From contig CP060501.1 in the NCBI GenBank assembly GCA_024760545.1, forward strand, positions 3,364,036-3,428,035: DNA of 64,000 nt, read 5' to 3'. The translations under genes were made by a program, and so were the position numbers. Source of the DNA: Nitrospira sp. (GTDB taxonomy: Bacteria; Nitrospirota; Nitrospiria; Nitrospirales; Nitrospiraceae). This document shows, piece after piece, positions 9,015 through 17,811 of this stretch. The notes beneath the pieces were generated by a model. It worked only from the letters and a program-made list of their open reading frames with translations. It had not been told where the DNA came from and made no database searches. Each line of letters begins with the position of its first letter. Position 1 is the first letter of the stretch.

Positions 9015-10735
9015 AAATTCCACGCAAACAATACGCATCTCTGTACGGTCCAACCACCGGCGATCGTGTCCGACTTGCCGATACAGATTTGATCATCGAG
9101 GTCGAAGAAGATTTGACTGTCCCCGGGGAAGAGGCGGTTTTCGGCGGTGGGAAAACTATTCGTGACGGGATGGGGCAGTCGGCTCGGGCGACAAGCGCCA
9201 GCGGTCAGCTCGACACGGTGATTACCAATGCGCTCATCCTCGACTACACCGGTGTGATCAAGGCGGACATCGGCATCAAGGACGGCCGCATCGTCGGCAT
9301 CGGCAAATCCGGAAATTCAGATCTGATGCCGAATGTCACGCCGGGCATGGAGATTGGTCCCGGAACGGAAGCGATTTCTGGAGAAGGCCGTATCATCACG
9401 GCCGGCGGTATCGATACGCATATCCACTTCATCTGTCCACAACAATGTTGGGAAGCGCTGTCTGCCGGCCTCACCACGATGATCGGCGGCGGAACCGGCC
9501 CTTCCAGTGGAACTAGTGCGACGACCTGTACACCTGGACCATGGAATATTCATCGCATGTTGGAAGCCTCTGAGGGTATTCCGATCAATCTCGGCTTCTT
9601 GGGGAAGGGCAATGCGTCTCGACCCGAAGGTTTGAACGAGCAAATCGAAGCTGGTGCCATCGGGTTGAAGCTGCATGAAGACTGGGGCACCACCCCGGCT
9701 GCGATCGACACCTGTTTGAGCGTCGCGGAGCGGTATGACGTGCAGGTTGCCATTCATACCGATACGCTCAATGAAGCCGGGTATATTGAGGACACCATCA
9801 AGGCCATCAAGGGACGATCGATCCATAGTTTCCACACGGAAGGGGCAGGGGGTGGTCACGCGCCGGACATCATCAAGATTTGCGGTGAGCCCAATGTGCT
9901 GCCGTCCTCAACCAACCCCACGATGCCGTTTACCGTGAACACGATGGATGAGCATCTCGACATGCTGATCGTGTGCCACAATCTGAACCCGCGGATCCCC
10001 GAAGACGTGGCGTTCGCGGAATCCCGCATCCGGCGTGAGACCATTGCGGCGGAAGACATTCTGCATGACATGGGTGCGATCAGCATCATGTCATCGGACT
10101 CGCAAGCCATGGGCCGTATCGGAGAAGTCATCACCCGCACGTGGCAGGCCGCCCATAAGATGAAGGCGCAACGTGGCCACCTTGCACCAGCCAGCGGAAG
10201 AGATTCTGCGCAGCACGACAACTTCCGGGTTCGGCGCTATGTGGCCAAGTATACGATTAATCCGGCCATTGCACACGGCATCGCTCATGAAGTGGGTTCG
10301 GTTGAAGTTGGAAAAGTCGCCGATCTCGTCATCTGGCGGCCGGAGTTCTTCGGTGTAAAACCGGAGATGGTGTTGAAGAGTGGCTTCATCGCTCAAGCGC
10401 AAATGGGCGATCCCAACGCGTCGATTCCGACGCCGGAGCCTGTCATTAGTCGGCCGATGTTCGGTGCGTTCGGTCGCGCACTGTCCAGCACGAGCTTTAC
10501 CTTCGTGTCACAGGCTGCCTTGGATCATGAGATCCCCAAGCGGCTTGGGTTACAGCGGCGCATCGCGGCCGTGAAGAACATCCGCAGCGTGAAGAAGCGC
10601 GATCTCAAGTTGAATGACGCGCTGCCGAAAGTGGAAGTGAATCCGGAGACCTACATTGTGACGGCCGATGGGGTCCCGCTCACCTGCGAACCGGCGATTG
10701 TGTTGCCGCTCGCGCAGCGGTACCAATTGTTCTAA
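9011..10735 (+). CDS. ureC: Urease subunit alpha (catalytic)
   Basis: This 574-residue catalytic subunit has all nickel ligands, offset by three from Klebsiella numbering: H137 and H139 (THIHF), carbamylated K220 (GLKLHEDWG), H249 (VAIHTD), H275 (SFHTEG) and D363 (SSDSQAMG). The active-site flap is VCHNLN, with C322 and the general acid H323 kept. The next residue, usually His in CHHL, is Asn324. It starts with GTG overlapping the ureB stop. It contains no signal sequence, so export would depend on UreB. Confidence 0.97.
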   Translation: MKIPRKQYASLYGPTTGDRVRLADTDLIIEVEEDLTVPGEEAVFGGGKTIRDGMGQSARATSASGQLDTVITNALILDYTGVIKADIGIKDGRIVGIGKSGNSDLMPNVTPGMEIGPGTEAISGEGRIITAGGIDTHIHFICPQQCWEALSAGLTTMIGGGTGPSSGTSATTCTPGPWNIHRMLEASEGIPINLGFLGKGNASRPEGLNEQIEAGAIGLKLHEDWGTTPAAIDTCLSVAERYDVQVAIHTDTLNEAGYIEDTIKAIKGRSIHSFHTEGAGGGHAPDIIKICGEPNVLPSSTNPTMPFTVNTMDEHLDMLIVCHNLNPRIPEDVAFAESRIRRETIAAEDILHDMGAISIMSSDSQAMGRIGEVITRTWQAAHKMKAQRGHLAPASGRDSAQHDNFRVRRYVAKYTINPAIAHGIAHEVGSVEVGKVADLVIWRPEFFGVKPEMVLKSGFIAQAQMGDPNASIPTPEPVISRPMFGAFGRALSSTSFTFVSQAALDHEIPKRLGLQRRIAAVKNIRSVKKRDLKLNDALPKVEVNPETYIVTADGVPLTCEPAIVLPLAQRYQLF

Positions 10736-10753
10736 TTCCAACGGGAGAACCAT

Positions 10754-10769
10754 CCGTCTGGAAAGACGG
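10754..10769 (+). other. Small hairpin between ureC and ureF
   Basis: CCGTCT and AGACGG form a six-pair stem closing a GGAA (GNRA-type) tetraloop. No T-run follows. It may stabilise or segment the transcript in the 121 bp gap between ureC and ureF. Confidence 0.4.
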
Positions 10770-10856
10770 GGGAACCTATCGAATAGCCGGCTCGGCTACG
10801 AGTACGGGGAAATCTGGTGGTAGCTGACCGGCTGTTCCTATTTGCATCTACTCAGC

Positions 10857-11543
10857 ATGAATACACCCGCGTTACTTGAAGGGTTGCGGTTTATCGACAC
10901 ATTCTTTCCATCTGGCGGGTACGCGTTTTCTTCGGGCTTGGAAGCGGCTGTGCAAGGCGGGGCCGTGAAGAATTCCGATCAACTCGCCCGCTACATTGAA
11001 GATTTGCTGCGAGGTGGGATGAGTCGGCGAGAAGCGCTGGCCACAAAAATAGCCACTCGAGCGGGAGCGTCAGGGAAAATTTATTCAGCCATCGATATTG
11101 ATCGAAGACTCGACGCCACAAAGTTGAGTCGGGAGTCTCGGTTGGCGAGCCGTCAAATGGGCAGGCAGGTTATCAGAGTTGCGGCAGATCAGATCAGAGC
11201 AAAGCCGTTGCTGAATGAGTATCGCGATGAAGTAGAATCTGAACGAGCTCCTGGTCATCTAGCCGTGACGTTCGGGCTGACGATGGGTGCGAGTGGCTGG
11301 AAGCCTGAGGAAACAGCCGCGGCATTCCTCTATCAAACTGCGGTGGGTTTTGTGTCTGCGGCTATGCGACTGAGTCCGATTGGCCAACATGAAGGACAGC
11401 GAGTGTTGGGTGAATGGCTTCCGTTGATTGAGCGGATCAGCCGAGAAAGTGATTCAAAGACATTGATGAGCTCGTGGTCACCGGTGCAAGATATTTACGC
11501 GATGCGTCATGGTTCTTTGGAATGGAGACTTTTCCGATCCTAA
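10857..11543 (+). CDS. ureF: Urease accessory protein UreF
   Basis: This 228-residue protein is a UreF-type assembly factor. The family start LRFIDTFFPSGGYAFSSGLE is clear, as are the helix with APGHLAVTFGL and the GFVSAAMRLSPIGQ segment. UreF binds UreD on the apourease and gates GTP-dependent nickel delivery by UreG. I use ATG 10857. A TTG 15 bases upstream is possible, and neither has a strong ribosome binding site. It lies between ureC and ureG in the urease cluster. Confidence 0.9.
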   Translation: MNTPALLEGLRFIDTFFPSGGYAFSSGLEAAVQGGAVKNSDQLARYIEDLLRGGMSRREALATKIATRAGASGKIYSAIDIDRRLDATKLSRESRLASRQMGRQVIRVAADQIRAKPLLNEYRDEVESERAPGHLAVTFGLTMGASGWKPEETAAAFLYQTAVGFVSAAMRLSPIGQHEGQRVLGEWLPLIERISRESDSKTLMSSWSPVQDIYAMRHGSLEWRLFRS

Positions 11544-11642
11544 ACTTCCTGGTCCATGACCGGAGAGCGTCGCAACTAACAGAAAGGAAATGAACGGCGG
11601 CTGATGGCGTGTTGTCTTCAGTGATCCGCTATTCGAACAGCC

Positions 11643-12314
11643 ATGCATGACTTGAATCATCAACACAACCACAGTTGGAGTCCGACTCAAGCTCGAACAA
11701 AAGGTATTCCGGTTATCGGGATCGGTGGGCCTGTCGGTTCAGGAAAAACGGCTCTCGTCGAAGGATTGTGCCAACGATTGCGCGATCGCTTCAGTTTGGC
11801 CGCGGTGACGAATGACATTTTCACAAAAATCGACGCAGAAATTCTGACCAAGCGCGCAGCCTTACCAATGGATCGGATTCTTGGCGTGGAAACCGGTGGG
11901 TGCCCCCATACGGCAATCCGGGAGGACGCCTCGCACAACCAAGAGGCGATTGACGATCTGCTTCGCCGCCATCCGGATGTCGAATTGATTTTTCTCGAAA
12001 GCGGAGGGGATAACCTTGCAGCAACCTTCAGCCCAGAACTTGTCGATCATGTCATCTACGTGATCGATGTGGCAGGAGGCGATAAGATCCCGCGAAAGGG
12101 TGGACCCGGTATCACCCGATCGGATTTTCTTGTCATCAATAAAATGGACTTGGCGCCGCACGTTCGGGCGGACTTGTCCGTCATGGATCGCGACACCCGC
12201 CGTATGCGGGGTGATCTTCCGTTCGCGTTTACCAACATTCTTTCCGGTGAGGGATTGGATTCCGTCGTAGCCTGGGTGGAGGAACGCATCCCTCAACGGA
12301 CTAGGCGCTCATAA
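11643..12314 (+). CDS. ureG: Urease accessory GTPase UreG
   Basis: This 223-residue SIMIBI GTPase inserts nickel into urease. The P-loop GPVGSGKT is at residues 29-36. The metal-binding CPH motif lies in [17 protein letters not shown], and NKMD is the guanine-specificity motif. The N-terminus [11 protein letters not shown] is His-rich. Because no ureE is seen here, this tail may help hold nickel, which is inference. ATG 11643 starts the frame, with no strong ribosome binding site. Confidence 0.96.
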   Translation: MHDLNHQHNHSWSPTQARTKGIPVIGIGGPVGSGKTALVEGLCQRLRDRFSLAAVTNDIFTKIDAEILTKRAALPMDRILGVETGGCPHTAIREDASHNQEAIDDLLRRHPDVELIFLESGGDNLAATFSPELVDHVIYVIDVAGGDKIPRKGGPGITRSDFLVINKMDLAPHVRADLSVMDRDTRRMRGDLPFAFTNILSGEGLDSVVAWVEERIPQRTRRS

Positions 12315-12316
12315 TC

Positions 12317-13258
12317 GTGGCGGCTCCTGGGGTACAGCGAAAAAGAGCGTCCCGGAAAGCTAGTGTTTCTCCAAACAGAAAAACCTCTCGGAGGAGAAAC
12401 TCGCCAGGACGGTTTGCGACCGAACTCGTTGGACGAGTCGGTGAACTCAAGCTTGACTATGCCAAGGTTGAGCACAGAACCGTTATTGCGCACTCATACT
12501 TCACGACACCGTGGAAACTACTTCCTCCCATTTATCTTGATGACACAGGAGCCGCCTACACGCTACTAGTCAATCCTTCAGGAGGCCTGGTTGGGGGCGA
12601 CTCTCTCACCATAGATATGAACCTAGATAAGGACGCGCGAGTCCTTATTTCCGCCCCTTCCGCCAACCGTGTCTACCGCACTGAGGGAAAGCTCTCCGAA
12701 CAGCATATCAAGATTACCGTCGGGTCCGGTGCGGTCCTTGAGTGGTTGCCGGAACATACGATTCCGTTTGCCGGATCACGATTCCGACAGACACTTCATG
12801 CGCAATTAGAGCCGGGTGCGACCATCGTCTTGTGGGATGCCATCGCGTCGGGGCGAATTGCGCGAGGCGAACGATGGGCGTTTACAGACTTGGAGAACGA
12901 GATCCAAATCACGACGGCCTCGAGAGGTTCGCTTGTGGAGCGTTACGTCCTCGACCCAGCGACGGACTTAGGTTGTGTCGGGCTTGCAGACGAATGGGAT
13001 TATGTCGCCTCACTATATGTCGTGAACGATGCGGTATCATCCGATGTCTGGAAACGATTGGAAGGGAAGGTGGCCGGCATACTTGACCAAATCCCTGGAC
13101 AGGTACTGGGCGGAGTTTCAACGCCGGCTATTCCCGGTATCGCAATTAAACTGCTGACTAGGACTGCCCCTGACCTCATTCAGATGCTCGAAGCACTATG
13201 GGCGGCCGTTCGCCAAGAATTGTGGAATCTCCCGCCAGTGTCTTTACGAAAATATTAA
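12317..13258 (+). CDS. ureD: Urease accessory protein UreD (UreH)
   Basis: This 313-residue scaffold protein binds apourease and recruits UreF and UreG. The family patterns LVNPSGGLVGGDSLTIDM, SAPSANRVYRT and LEWLPEHTIPFAGSRF are clear. It begins with GTG two bases after the ureG stop. About 35 basic, Ser/Arg-rich residues precede the conserved domain, so a later start is possible but no better one is obvious. It ends the urease cluster and runs toward the minus-strand desaturase gene. Confidence 0.92.
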   Translation: MAAPGVQRKRASRKASVSPNRKTSRRRNSPGRFATELVGRVGELKLDYAKVEHRTVIAHSYFTTPWKLLPPIYLDDTGAAYTLLVNPSGGLVGGDSLTIDMNLDKDARVLISAPSANRVYRTEGKLSEQHIKITVGSGAVLEWLPEHTIPFAGSRFRQTLHAQLEPGATIVLWDAIASGRIARGERWAFTDLENEIQITTASRGSLVERYVLDPATDLGCVGLADEWDYVASLYVVNDAVSSDVWKRLEGKVAGILDQIPGQVLGGVSTPAIPGIAIKLLTRTAPDLIQMLEALWAAVRQELWNLPPVSLRKY

Positions 13259-13297
13259 AAACTAGACGCGTGTCGATACCAGGCAGGTTGCTGCGGG

Positions 13298-14188
13298 CTA
13301 TGCCGAAGGAGTCGGAAGATCTGAAACCCTCGTTTCGGCAGCATTGGCAGTGCGGAGCGACCAGGCTAGTCCGAATAGGGAGAGCGTGAAAATCAGCCAT
13401 TTCGAGGGATCGAAATTATACCAGCGAGGCCCGTTTCGGTAGTCACTTTGGTACGTGTGATGGTAGTTGTGATACCCCTCACCGAACGTGATTAACGAAA
13501 CCAGCCAGCTATCTCGGCTCGAATCCGCTTGGCCGTGCGGTTGGCTTCCCCAGAGATGGCACACGGAATTGATACAAAAGGTCGAATTCAGCACGGCAAA
13601 GGTCCGACCGACGCCGGCGAGCATAAAGCAGCCGACCCCACTACCCCAGCCGCCGTAGAGAAAGCCTACTAGGAACGGGAGTGCCAATCCTGCAAGGAAA
13701 ATAGGCACGTAATATCGGTGCTGCCACATGACCACCGGATCTTGTCGCAGCCGTGTGGCGTATTTCTCGTCCGCGTACTGCTGGTTGGAGAAGAGCCATC
13801 CGCAGTGACTGTGCCAGAATCCACGCTGCGCGTTGTAGGGATCGGCATCTTGGTCGCACGCCGCATGGTGGCGGATGTGATCGGCTCCCCACTTCAGGGC
13901 AGAGTTTTGCAATGCCCATCCGCCGGCGATCAATAATCCAGCCTTGACCCACTCGGGACACGTGAAACTCCTGTGTGAAATCAGGCGATGGTAGCCGACC
14001 GTAATGCCGAGTCCGGTGACGATATACAACAGTCCGAACATGGTCCAGTCTACCCAGGTATACCCATAGACAAGGCCGAAAGCGGGAACGCCTATGAGTG
14101 CGCTCCCTACAATAAGCGTGAACAGGAACACTGTGATATAGAGGGGATACGTACGTTTGAGCACGATGGCAGACTGTGCGGGTATCAT
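13298..14188 (-). CDS. Acyl-CoA / fatty acid desaturase (delta-9 type)
   Basis: This 296-residue membrane di-iron desaturase has the three His boxes: HRLISH (67-72), HIRHH (104-108) and HNYHH near residue 236, the last preceded by GEGY. Several hydrophobic helices surround them. It introduces a double bond into a saturated acyl chain, using oxygen and reducing equivalents. It is convergent with ureD and has no evident link to urea use. The start ATG at 14188 has a poor ribosome binding site. Confidence 0.92.
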   Translation of the reverse strand: MIPAQSAIVLKRTYPLYITVFLFTLIVGSALIGVPAFGLVYGYTWVDWTMFGLLYIVTGLGITVGYHRLISHRSFTCPEWVKAGLLIAGGWALQNSALKWGADHIRHHAACDQDADPYNAQRGFWHSHCGWLFSNQQYADEKYATRLRQDPVVMWQHRYYVPIFLAGLALPFLVGFLYGGWGSGVGCFMLAGVGRTFAVLNSTFCINSVCHLWGSQPHGQADSSRDSWLVSLITFGEGYHNYHHTYQSDYRNGPRWYNFDPSKWLIFTLSLFGLAWSLRTANAAETRVSDLPTPSA

Positions 14189-14344
14189 AAGGATGCTACT
14201 AGAGGGAAGAGCATGCGTTCATGTAAGGCAGATGTTTTCGTCGATAGATAGGGTTCGAATCGATGGTATTAATTTCTTGGACTGTATCAGGACAAGGGGA
14301 AAATAGCTACTGTGGAACGGCCAACGGCAGCCTCTTGTTTGACA

Positions 14345-14377
14345 TTGACAGCGGGCGGTAATATTTCATATACATAC
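14345..14377 (+). promoter_or_regulatory. Predicted sigma70 promoter with shared -10 region
   Basis: TTGACA (14345-14350) and TATACA (14369-14374) are spaced 18 bases apart. The 15 bases ATTTCATATACATAC (14363-14377) recur exactly at 50128-50142, in the promoter upstream of the TorD/NxrC genes. It lies in the 338 bp gap between the divergent desaturase and cupredoxin-like genes. No other gene is seen in that gap. Confidence 0.65.
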
Positions 14378-14526
14378 TCGGTCTAAGTCAGCCTCGCCAA
14401 ATGGTCGTTTATCGTGTCCATGGTAGGAGCTGTCATTACGAAGAGTTCTCCTGGCCGAGAGGAAAACTCGGAGAGAGCAGGTCAGGAATCAGGATGGTTG
14501 GTCTATTACTACAAGGAGGCAGTCCC

Positions 14527-15321
14527 ATGAAGAGTGCGTTAACAATAGTATTTGGTGTAGCAGCCGCCGCATTGGTCGCGGCGCCTCTCACCTCCTATGC
14601 GGGTGGAACGATCACCGGCAAGGTGACGTATGCTGGTAAGGCGGAGCAGAAAGAGTTCCTCTTTTCCAAGTTCCCGAATCCGAAGTTCTGTCCCCAGAAC
14701 CCGAATAAGAGCTTGATGGACGGGGACAAGCGGTTTCTGAAACAGATCGAAGTTGGGAAAGACGGTGGTTTGAAGGGCGCGGTCGTTGCCGTGGCGGACA
14801 TCGAAGACAAGGCGTGGATGGATGGATTCGCTGGGACGGAAGTGACGGCTGCGTTCTGCGAATTTTTGCCGTTCAGTGGCGTAGTCGTCAACACCCGTCC
14901 CTTCAAAGTTGAGAACACGGATGCCGACCCAGATGATCCTAAATCCGTTCAGGGTGTACTCCATAACCCACATAGCTTCACCGTAAAGGGCACTTCGTCG
15001 GCGACCGGTTTCAACATCGGTCTCGCCAAGAAGGGCGACAAGCTTGATAAGCCGGTGACGTTCCGTGGCGGTGCAGAAAAAGAAGGGTACTTGCGCTTAC
15101 AGTGCGACCAGCATGAGTTTATGCAATCGTTCTTCCTGCCTGTGTCGAACCCCCATTTTGCCGTTGTGAAGGACGACGGTTCGTTCGAGCTCAAGGATGT
15201 GCCGGCCGGCAAGCACAAGATTGTGGCCTGGCATCCTTTTGCAGGAAAAGCCAAGAAGGTCGAGTTTGAGGTGGATGTGACCGATGGCGGCACTGCAAAC
15301 CTCAAGGCCGAAATCAAGTAG
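14527..15321 (+). CDS. Secreted cupredoxin-like protein with carboxypeptidase-regulatory-like domain
   Basis: This 264-residue protein has a clear Sec signal peptide (residues 1-25, ending TSYA-GG). Its core resembles the carboxypeptidase-regulatory-like family. A possible type-1 copper set is visible: LHNPHSF (H147/H150), then C193, H196 and M199 in CDQHEFM. The end DDGSFELKDVPAGKHKIVAWHP is a regulatory-like beta-sandwich. It may act in periplasmic electron transfer or copper handling. I rejected an upstream frame start at 14401 because AAGGAGG sits seven bases before ATG 14527. A strong terminator follows, so it is probably monocistronic. Confidence 0.8.
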   Translation: MKSALTIVFGVAAAALVAAPLTSYAGGTITGKVTYAGKAEQKEFLFSKFPNPKFCPQNPNKSLMDGDKRFLKQIEVGKDGGLKGAVVAVADIEDKAWMDGFAGTEVTAAFCEFLPFSGVVVNTRPFKVENTDADPDDPKSVQGVLHNPHSFTVKGTSSATGFNIGLAKKGDKLDKPVTFRGGAEKEGYLRLQCDQHEFMQSFFLPVSNPHFAVVKDDGSFELKDVPAGKHKIVAWHPFAGKAKKVEFEVDVTDGGTANLKAEIK

Positions 15322-15354
15322 ACGAGACGATTCAGTCAGACGTTATCTGCCAGG

Positions 15355-15391
15355 GAAGGGCAGCGGAGCAATCCGCTGCCCTTCGTGTTTT
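15355..15391 (+). terminator. Rho-independent terminator
   Basis: GAAGGGCAGCGGA and TCCGCTGCCCTTC form a perfect 13-pair stem with a GCAA loop, followed by GTGTTTT. It ends transcription of the cupredoxin-like gene. Confidence 0.85.
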
Positions 15392-15482
15392 CGGCATCAT
15401 TCCAGCCGAGTTCGTCGCCTTGCCTTTCTATTTCCTCAGTGGGTAAGATGCCTCTTTTAAGCGCAAAGCTGAAGGGAGTGGT

Positions 15483-16472
15483 GTGTCACGAGAACTCTCG
15501 CTGGCGGAAGTGTTCCAGCTTGGCTACTACTGGGAGACCAAGATCCTGCTGACGGCAGTGAAACTGGACGTATTTTCCGCCATAGACACAAAACCAAAGA
15601 CAGCCCAAGAGATCGCGAGTCGCATCGGCGCGGATGCCTCCACGCTCAGTATTTTATTGAATGCACTGGTAGCGATGAAGTTGTTGACCAAGAGCACTGA
15701 ACTATACGGAAATTCCTCCATGGCACTGACGTACCTCGTTCGGCATTCGTCCCAATATGTCGGTCATCTTCTGCTCTTGCATGATGCTGAATGGAACAAC
15801 TGGGGACAATTGGAAGAGACGATTCGAACGGGACGTCGGGCAGTCGATCGGCATGTCTTCGAGACCGATCCGGAGCTAGGGAGCAATGTGTTGACGGTCC
15901 TCAATCGCATCGGACAGCAAAGCGGACCTGATTTTGCCAGACGATTGAAACTCACAGGGTCGGAGCGGATGTTGGATCTGGGCGGTGGCGCAGGAACCAA
16001 CGCGATCGCATTTTGTCAGGTGTATCCTGAATTGACCGCCACGGTCTTTGATCTTCCGGCGACGCTCAGGTTGACTGAAAAAACTGTGAAGGAAGCCGGA
16101 TTGGAGTCGCGGATTCGGCTGCTGCCTGGTGATTTCAATGCAGATCCGCTTGGCGGGCCGTACGATATCGTCCTCATGTCCGATATCCTGCATTATCAAA
16201 CCTTTCAGATGAATCAAGGGTTGGTTGAGAAAGTCTTTGCCTCCCTTGCATCGGATGGGCGGCTGGTGATCAAGGATCGGTTTCTGGAAGAATCCGGCGC
16301 GGGTCCGGCTTGGACGACTGCATTTGCGGTCCACATACTCGTGAATACGCAGCGAGGCAGTTGTTACCGAACGGACGATGCAATTCAATGGTTGACCGCC
16401 GCCGGATTTGTATCCGTCACGGAGTTGGAAAAGACAGCTGTCGTGCAAGGTCTGAAATCTGGTGAAGCGTGA
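15483..16472 (+). CDS. SAM-dependent O-methyltransferase family protein
   Basis: This 329-residue protein has a winged-helix dimerisation domain (residues about 10-90) and a class I methyltransferase domain. The SAM-binding motif is MLDLGGGAGTNAIAF and the acidic motif is ATVFDLP. This layout matches acetylserotonin/hydroxyneurosporene-type O-methyltransferases. Methylated quinone or a related small molecule is a possible substrate but cannot be told from sequence. It starts with GTG at 15483, with GAAGGGAG upstream. It leads a run of co-directional genes up to the bd-like oxidase. Confidence 0.85.
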   Translation: MSRELSLAEVFQLGYYWETKILLTAVKLDVFSAIDTKPKTAQEIASRIGADASTLSILLNALVAMKLLTKSTELYGNSSMALTYLVRHSSQYVGHLLLLHDAEWNNWGQLEETIRTGRRAVDRHVFETDPELGSNVLTVLNRIGQQSGPDFARRLKLTGSERMLDLGGGAGTNAIAFCQVYPELTATVFDLPATLRLTEKTVKEAGLESRIRLLPGDFNADPLGGPYDIVLMSDILHYQTFQMNQGLVEKVFASLASDGRLVIKDRFLEESGAGPAWTTAFAVHILVNTQRGSCYRTDDAIQWLTAAGFVSVTELEKTAVVQGLKSGEA

Positions 16473-16544
16473 AGCATCGTTCGTGAAGCGCGAACCTAAT
16501 TTCGAGATACGATTCACGAGATACGAGCGACGAAAAGAAGAGCG

Positions 16545-17261
16545 ATGGATTGGTTAAGAGAACCGGGGTTCTTCGGAACTCATGCAACAACCGGCGCAGA
16601 TCTCAGCCAGTTGATGGCCACGTTATTCACCACTCTCTTCGTCATTGGATGGTTCCAAGCGCGCAAGCGAAACGCCGATGCACACCATTGGTTGATGTTT
16701 GGGGGAATGATTTCCATGCTCAGTTTCTTCATCGCCTACTATCTTTTCCGACAGCTAGGCGTGTTGGCATTTGAGGGCAAGGAAGGATTCGGAGGACCTC
16801 AGTCGATTTATGACCATGTCTTTGTACCAGTTCTCATTCTTCACATTAATCTCGTCATAATCGGCCTCATCATGGCTGTTTATCTCATGATTCTAGGGTT
16901 TAGAGCGCAAACTTTTGTCGGCGGCGTTCGTCAACTCAGAACAGGGCCATTACAAGTTTCTTGGGCTACGATTGCCAAGCTATGGGGTGGTGTGGGTGCA
17001 CTCGTTGGTACGTATCTTTATTATTCGTATGCGACGGAGCGTCTTTCTTCCGGGATATCGATTTTCTGGATTATCTTTATGATGTTGTTTGGACTAGTGC
17101 TGATATTTGAAATCGTGGCCATTCAACGAATTTGGCCTGACGGAGCACGGCGTCATCGAGCGCTTGGCCGGTTCACGATGGTCATCTACTGCGTGTTGTT
17201 CGTCACGGGGAGTTTCACCTACACCATGCTGTATATCCTGTACCCCGGTAAGATCGGCTAG
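16545..17261 (+). CDS. DUF420-like multi-helix membrane protein
   Basis: This 238-residue protein has about six membrane helices. His residues at helix ends (AHHWLM, YDHVFVPVLILHIN, RRHRALGRF) and the closing YTMLYILYP match the DUF420 pattern. DUF420 proteins are often encoded near terminal oxidases and are linked to oxidase assembly (CtaM-like). This copy lies 1.6 kb upstream of a bd-like oxidase gene, which supports such a role by inference. ATG 16545 follows GAAAAGAAGAG. Confidence 0.75.
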   Translation: MDWLREPGFFGTHATTGADLSQLMATLFTTLFVIGWFQARKRNADAHHWLMFGGMISMLSFFIAYYLFRQLGVLAFEGKEGFGGPQSIYDHVFVPVLILHINLVIIGLIMAVYLMILGFRAQTFVGGVRQLRTGPLQVSWATIAKLWGGVGALVGTYLYYSYATERLSSGISIFWIIFMMLFGLVLIFEIVAIQRIWPDGARRHRALGRFTMVIYCVLFVTGSFTYTMLYILYPGKIG

Positions 17262-17302
17262 GCTATGCGTAGACATGTCGACACGCTTCATGGTGCGGTG
17301 TC

Positions 17303-17794
17303 ATGTTGACCTGCGGGTGTGGTCGCTGGATGCATACCGAGGGGATCGAAGAACGTATGAGCGGCGAGATGCCCCAGTGGTTTGTCCGATCGGAATGTCG
17401 CGGTTGCGGCCTGAAAGTCGGTGTCGATGTACCGGAGGGCCAGACACAGGGACTCGTTGACCGCTTGATATGGACCGATGAGGCCTTGCATCGGTTGGAT
17501 CGTATGCAGCCCTATGTGGCCGCACTCGTTCGGGAAGAGGTGAACCGGGGTGTTCGTGCTCGAGGGCTCCAAGTGGTCACCGACGAGACGGTCCTGCATC
17601 CTTCCGTAGGGGAGCGGGTGGAATGGGAACCTGACGCAGAGCGGCGATTGGAACGGGTGCCGGCACCGGTTCGCGCAATGGCTCGAATCGAGCTCGAGCG
17701 CACGGCGGCGGATCGCGGGCTATCTCGTGTCACGGCCTCTCTGATGGAAGAGATCAAAGCGAAGTATTTTGGGATGGGGACTCAAAAAGGTTAG
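17303..17794 (+). CDS. Tandem PCP_red-like domain protein
   Basis: This 163-residue soluble protein holds two copies of a domain of about 45 residues that resembles the C-terminal PCP_red domain of light-independent protochlorophyllide reductase subunit B. Copy 1 starts IWTDEALHRLDRM and ends GLQVVTDETV. Copy 2 starts EWEPDAERRLERV and ends GLSRVTASLMEE. The N-terminus has two Cys pairs (CGCG and CRGCG) that could bind metal. It has no photosynthetic context. It sits between membrane genes of the oxidase island. Function unknown. Confidence 0.7.
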   Translation: MLTCGCGRWMHTEGIEERMSGEMPQWFVRSECRGCGLKVGVDVPEGQTQGLVDRLIWTDEALHRLDRMQPYVAALVREEVNRGVRARGLQVVTDETVLHPSVGERVEWEPDAERRLERVPAPVRAMARIELERTAADRGLSRVTASLMEEIKAKYFGMGTQKG

Positions 17795-17811
17795 GTGAGG
17801 CAGGAACGGGA

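Noticed and set aside
14251-14262. tRNA-like GGTTCGAATC
   Set aside because: The flanking bases do not form a T stem, and no acceptor or anticodon arm can be drawn upstream.
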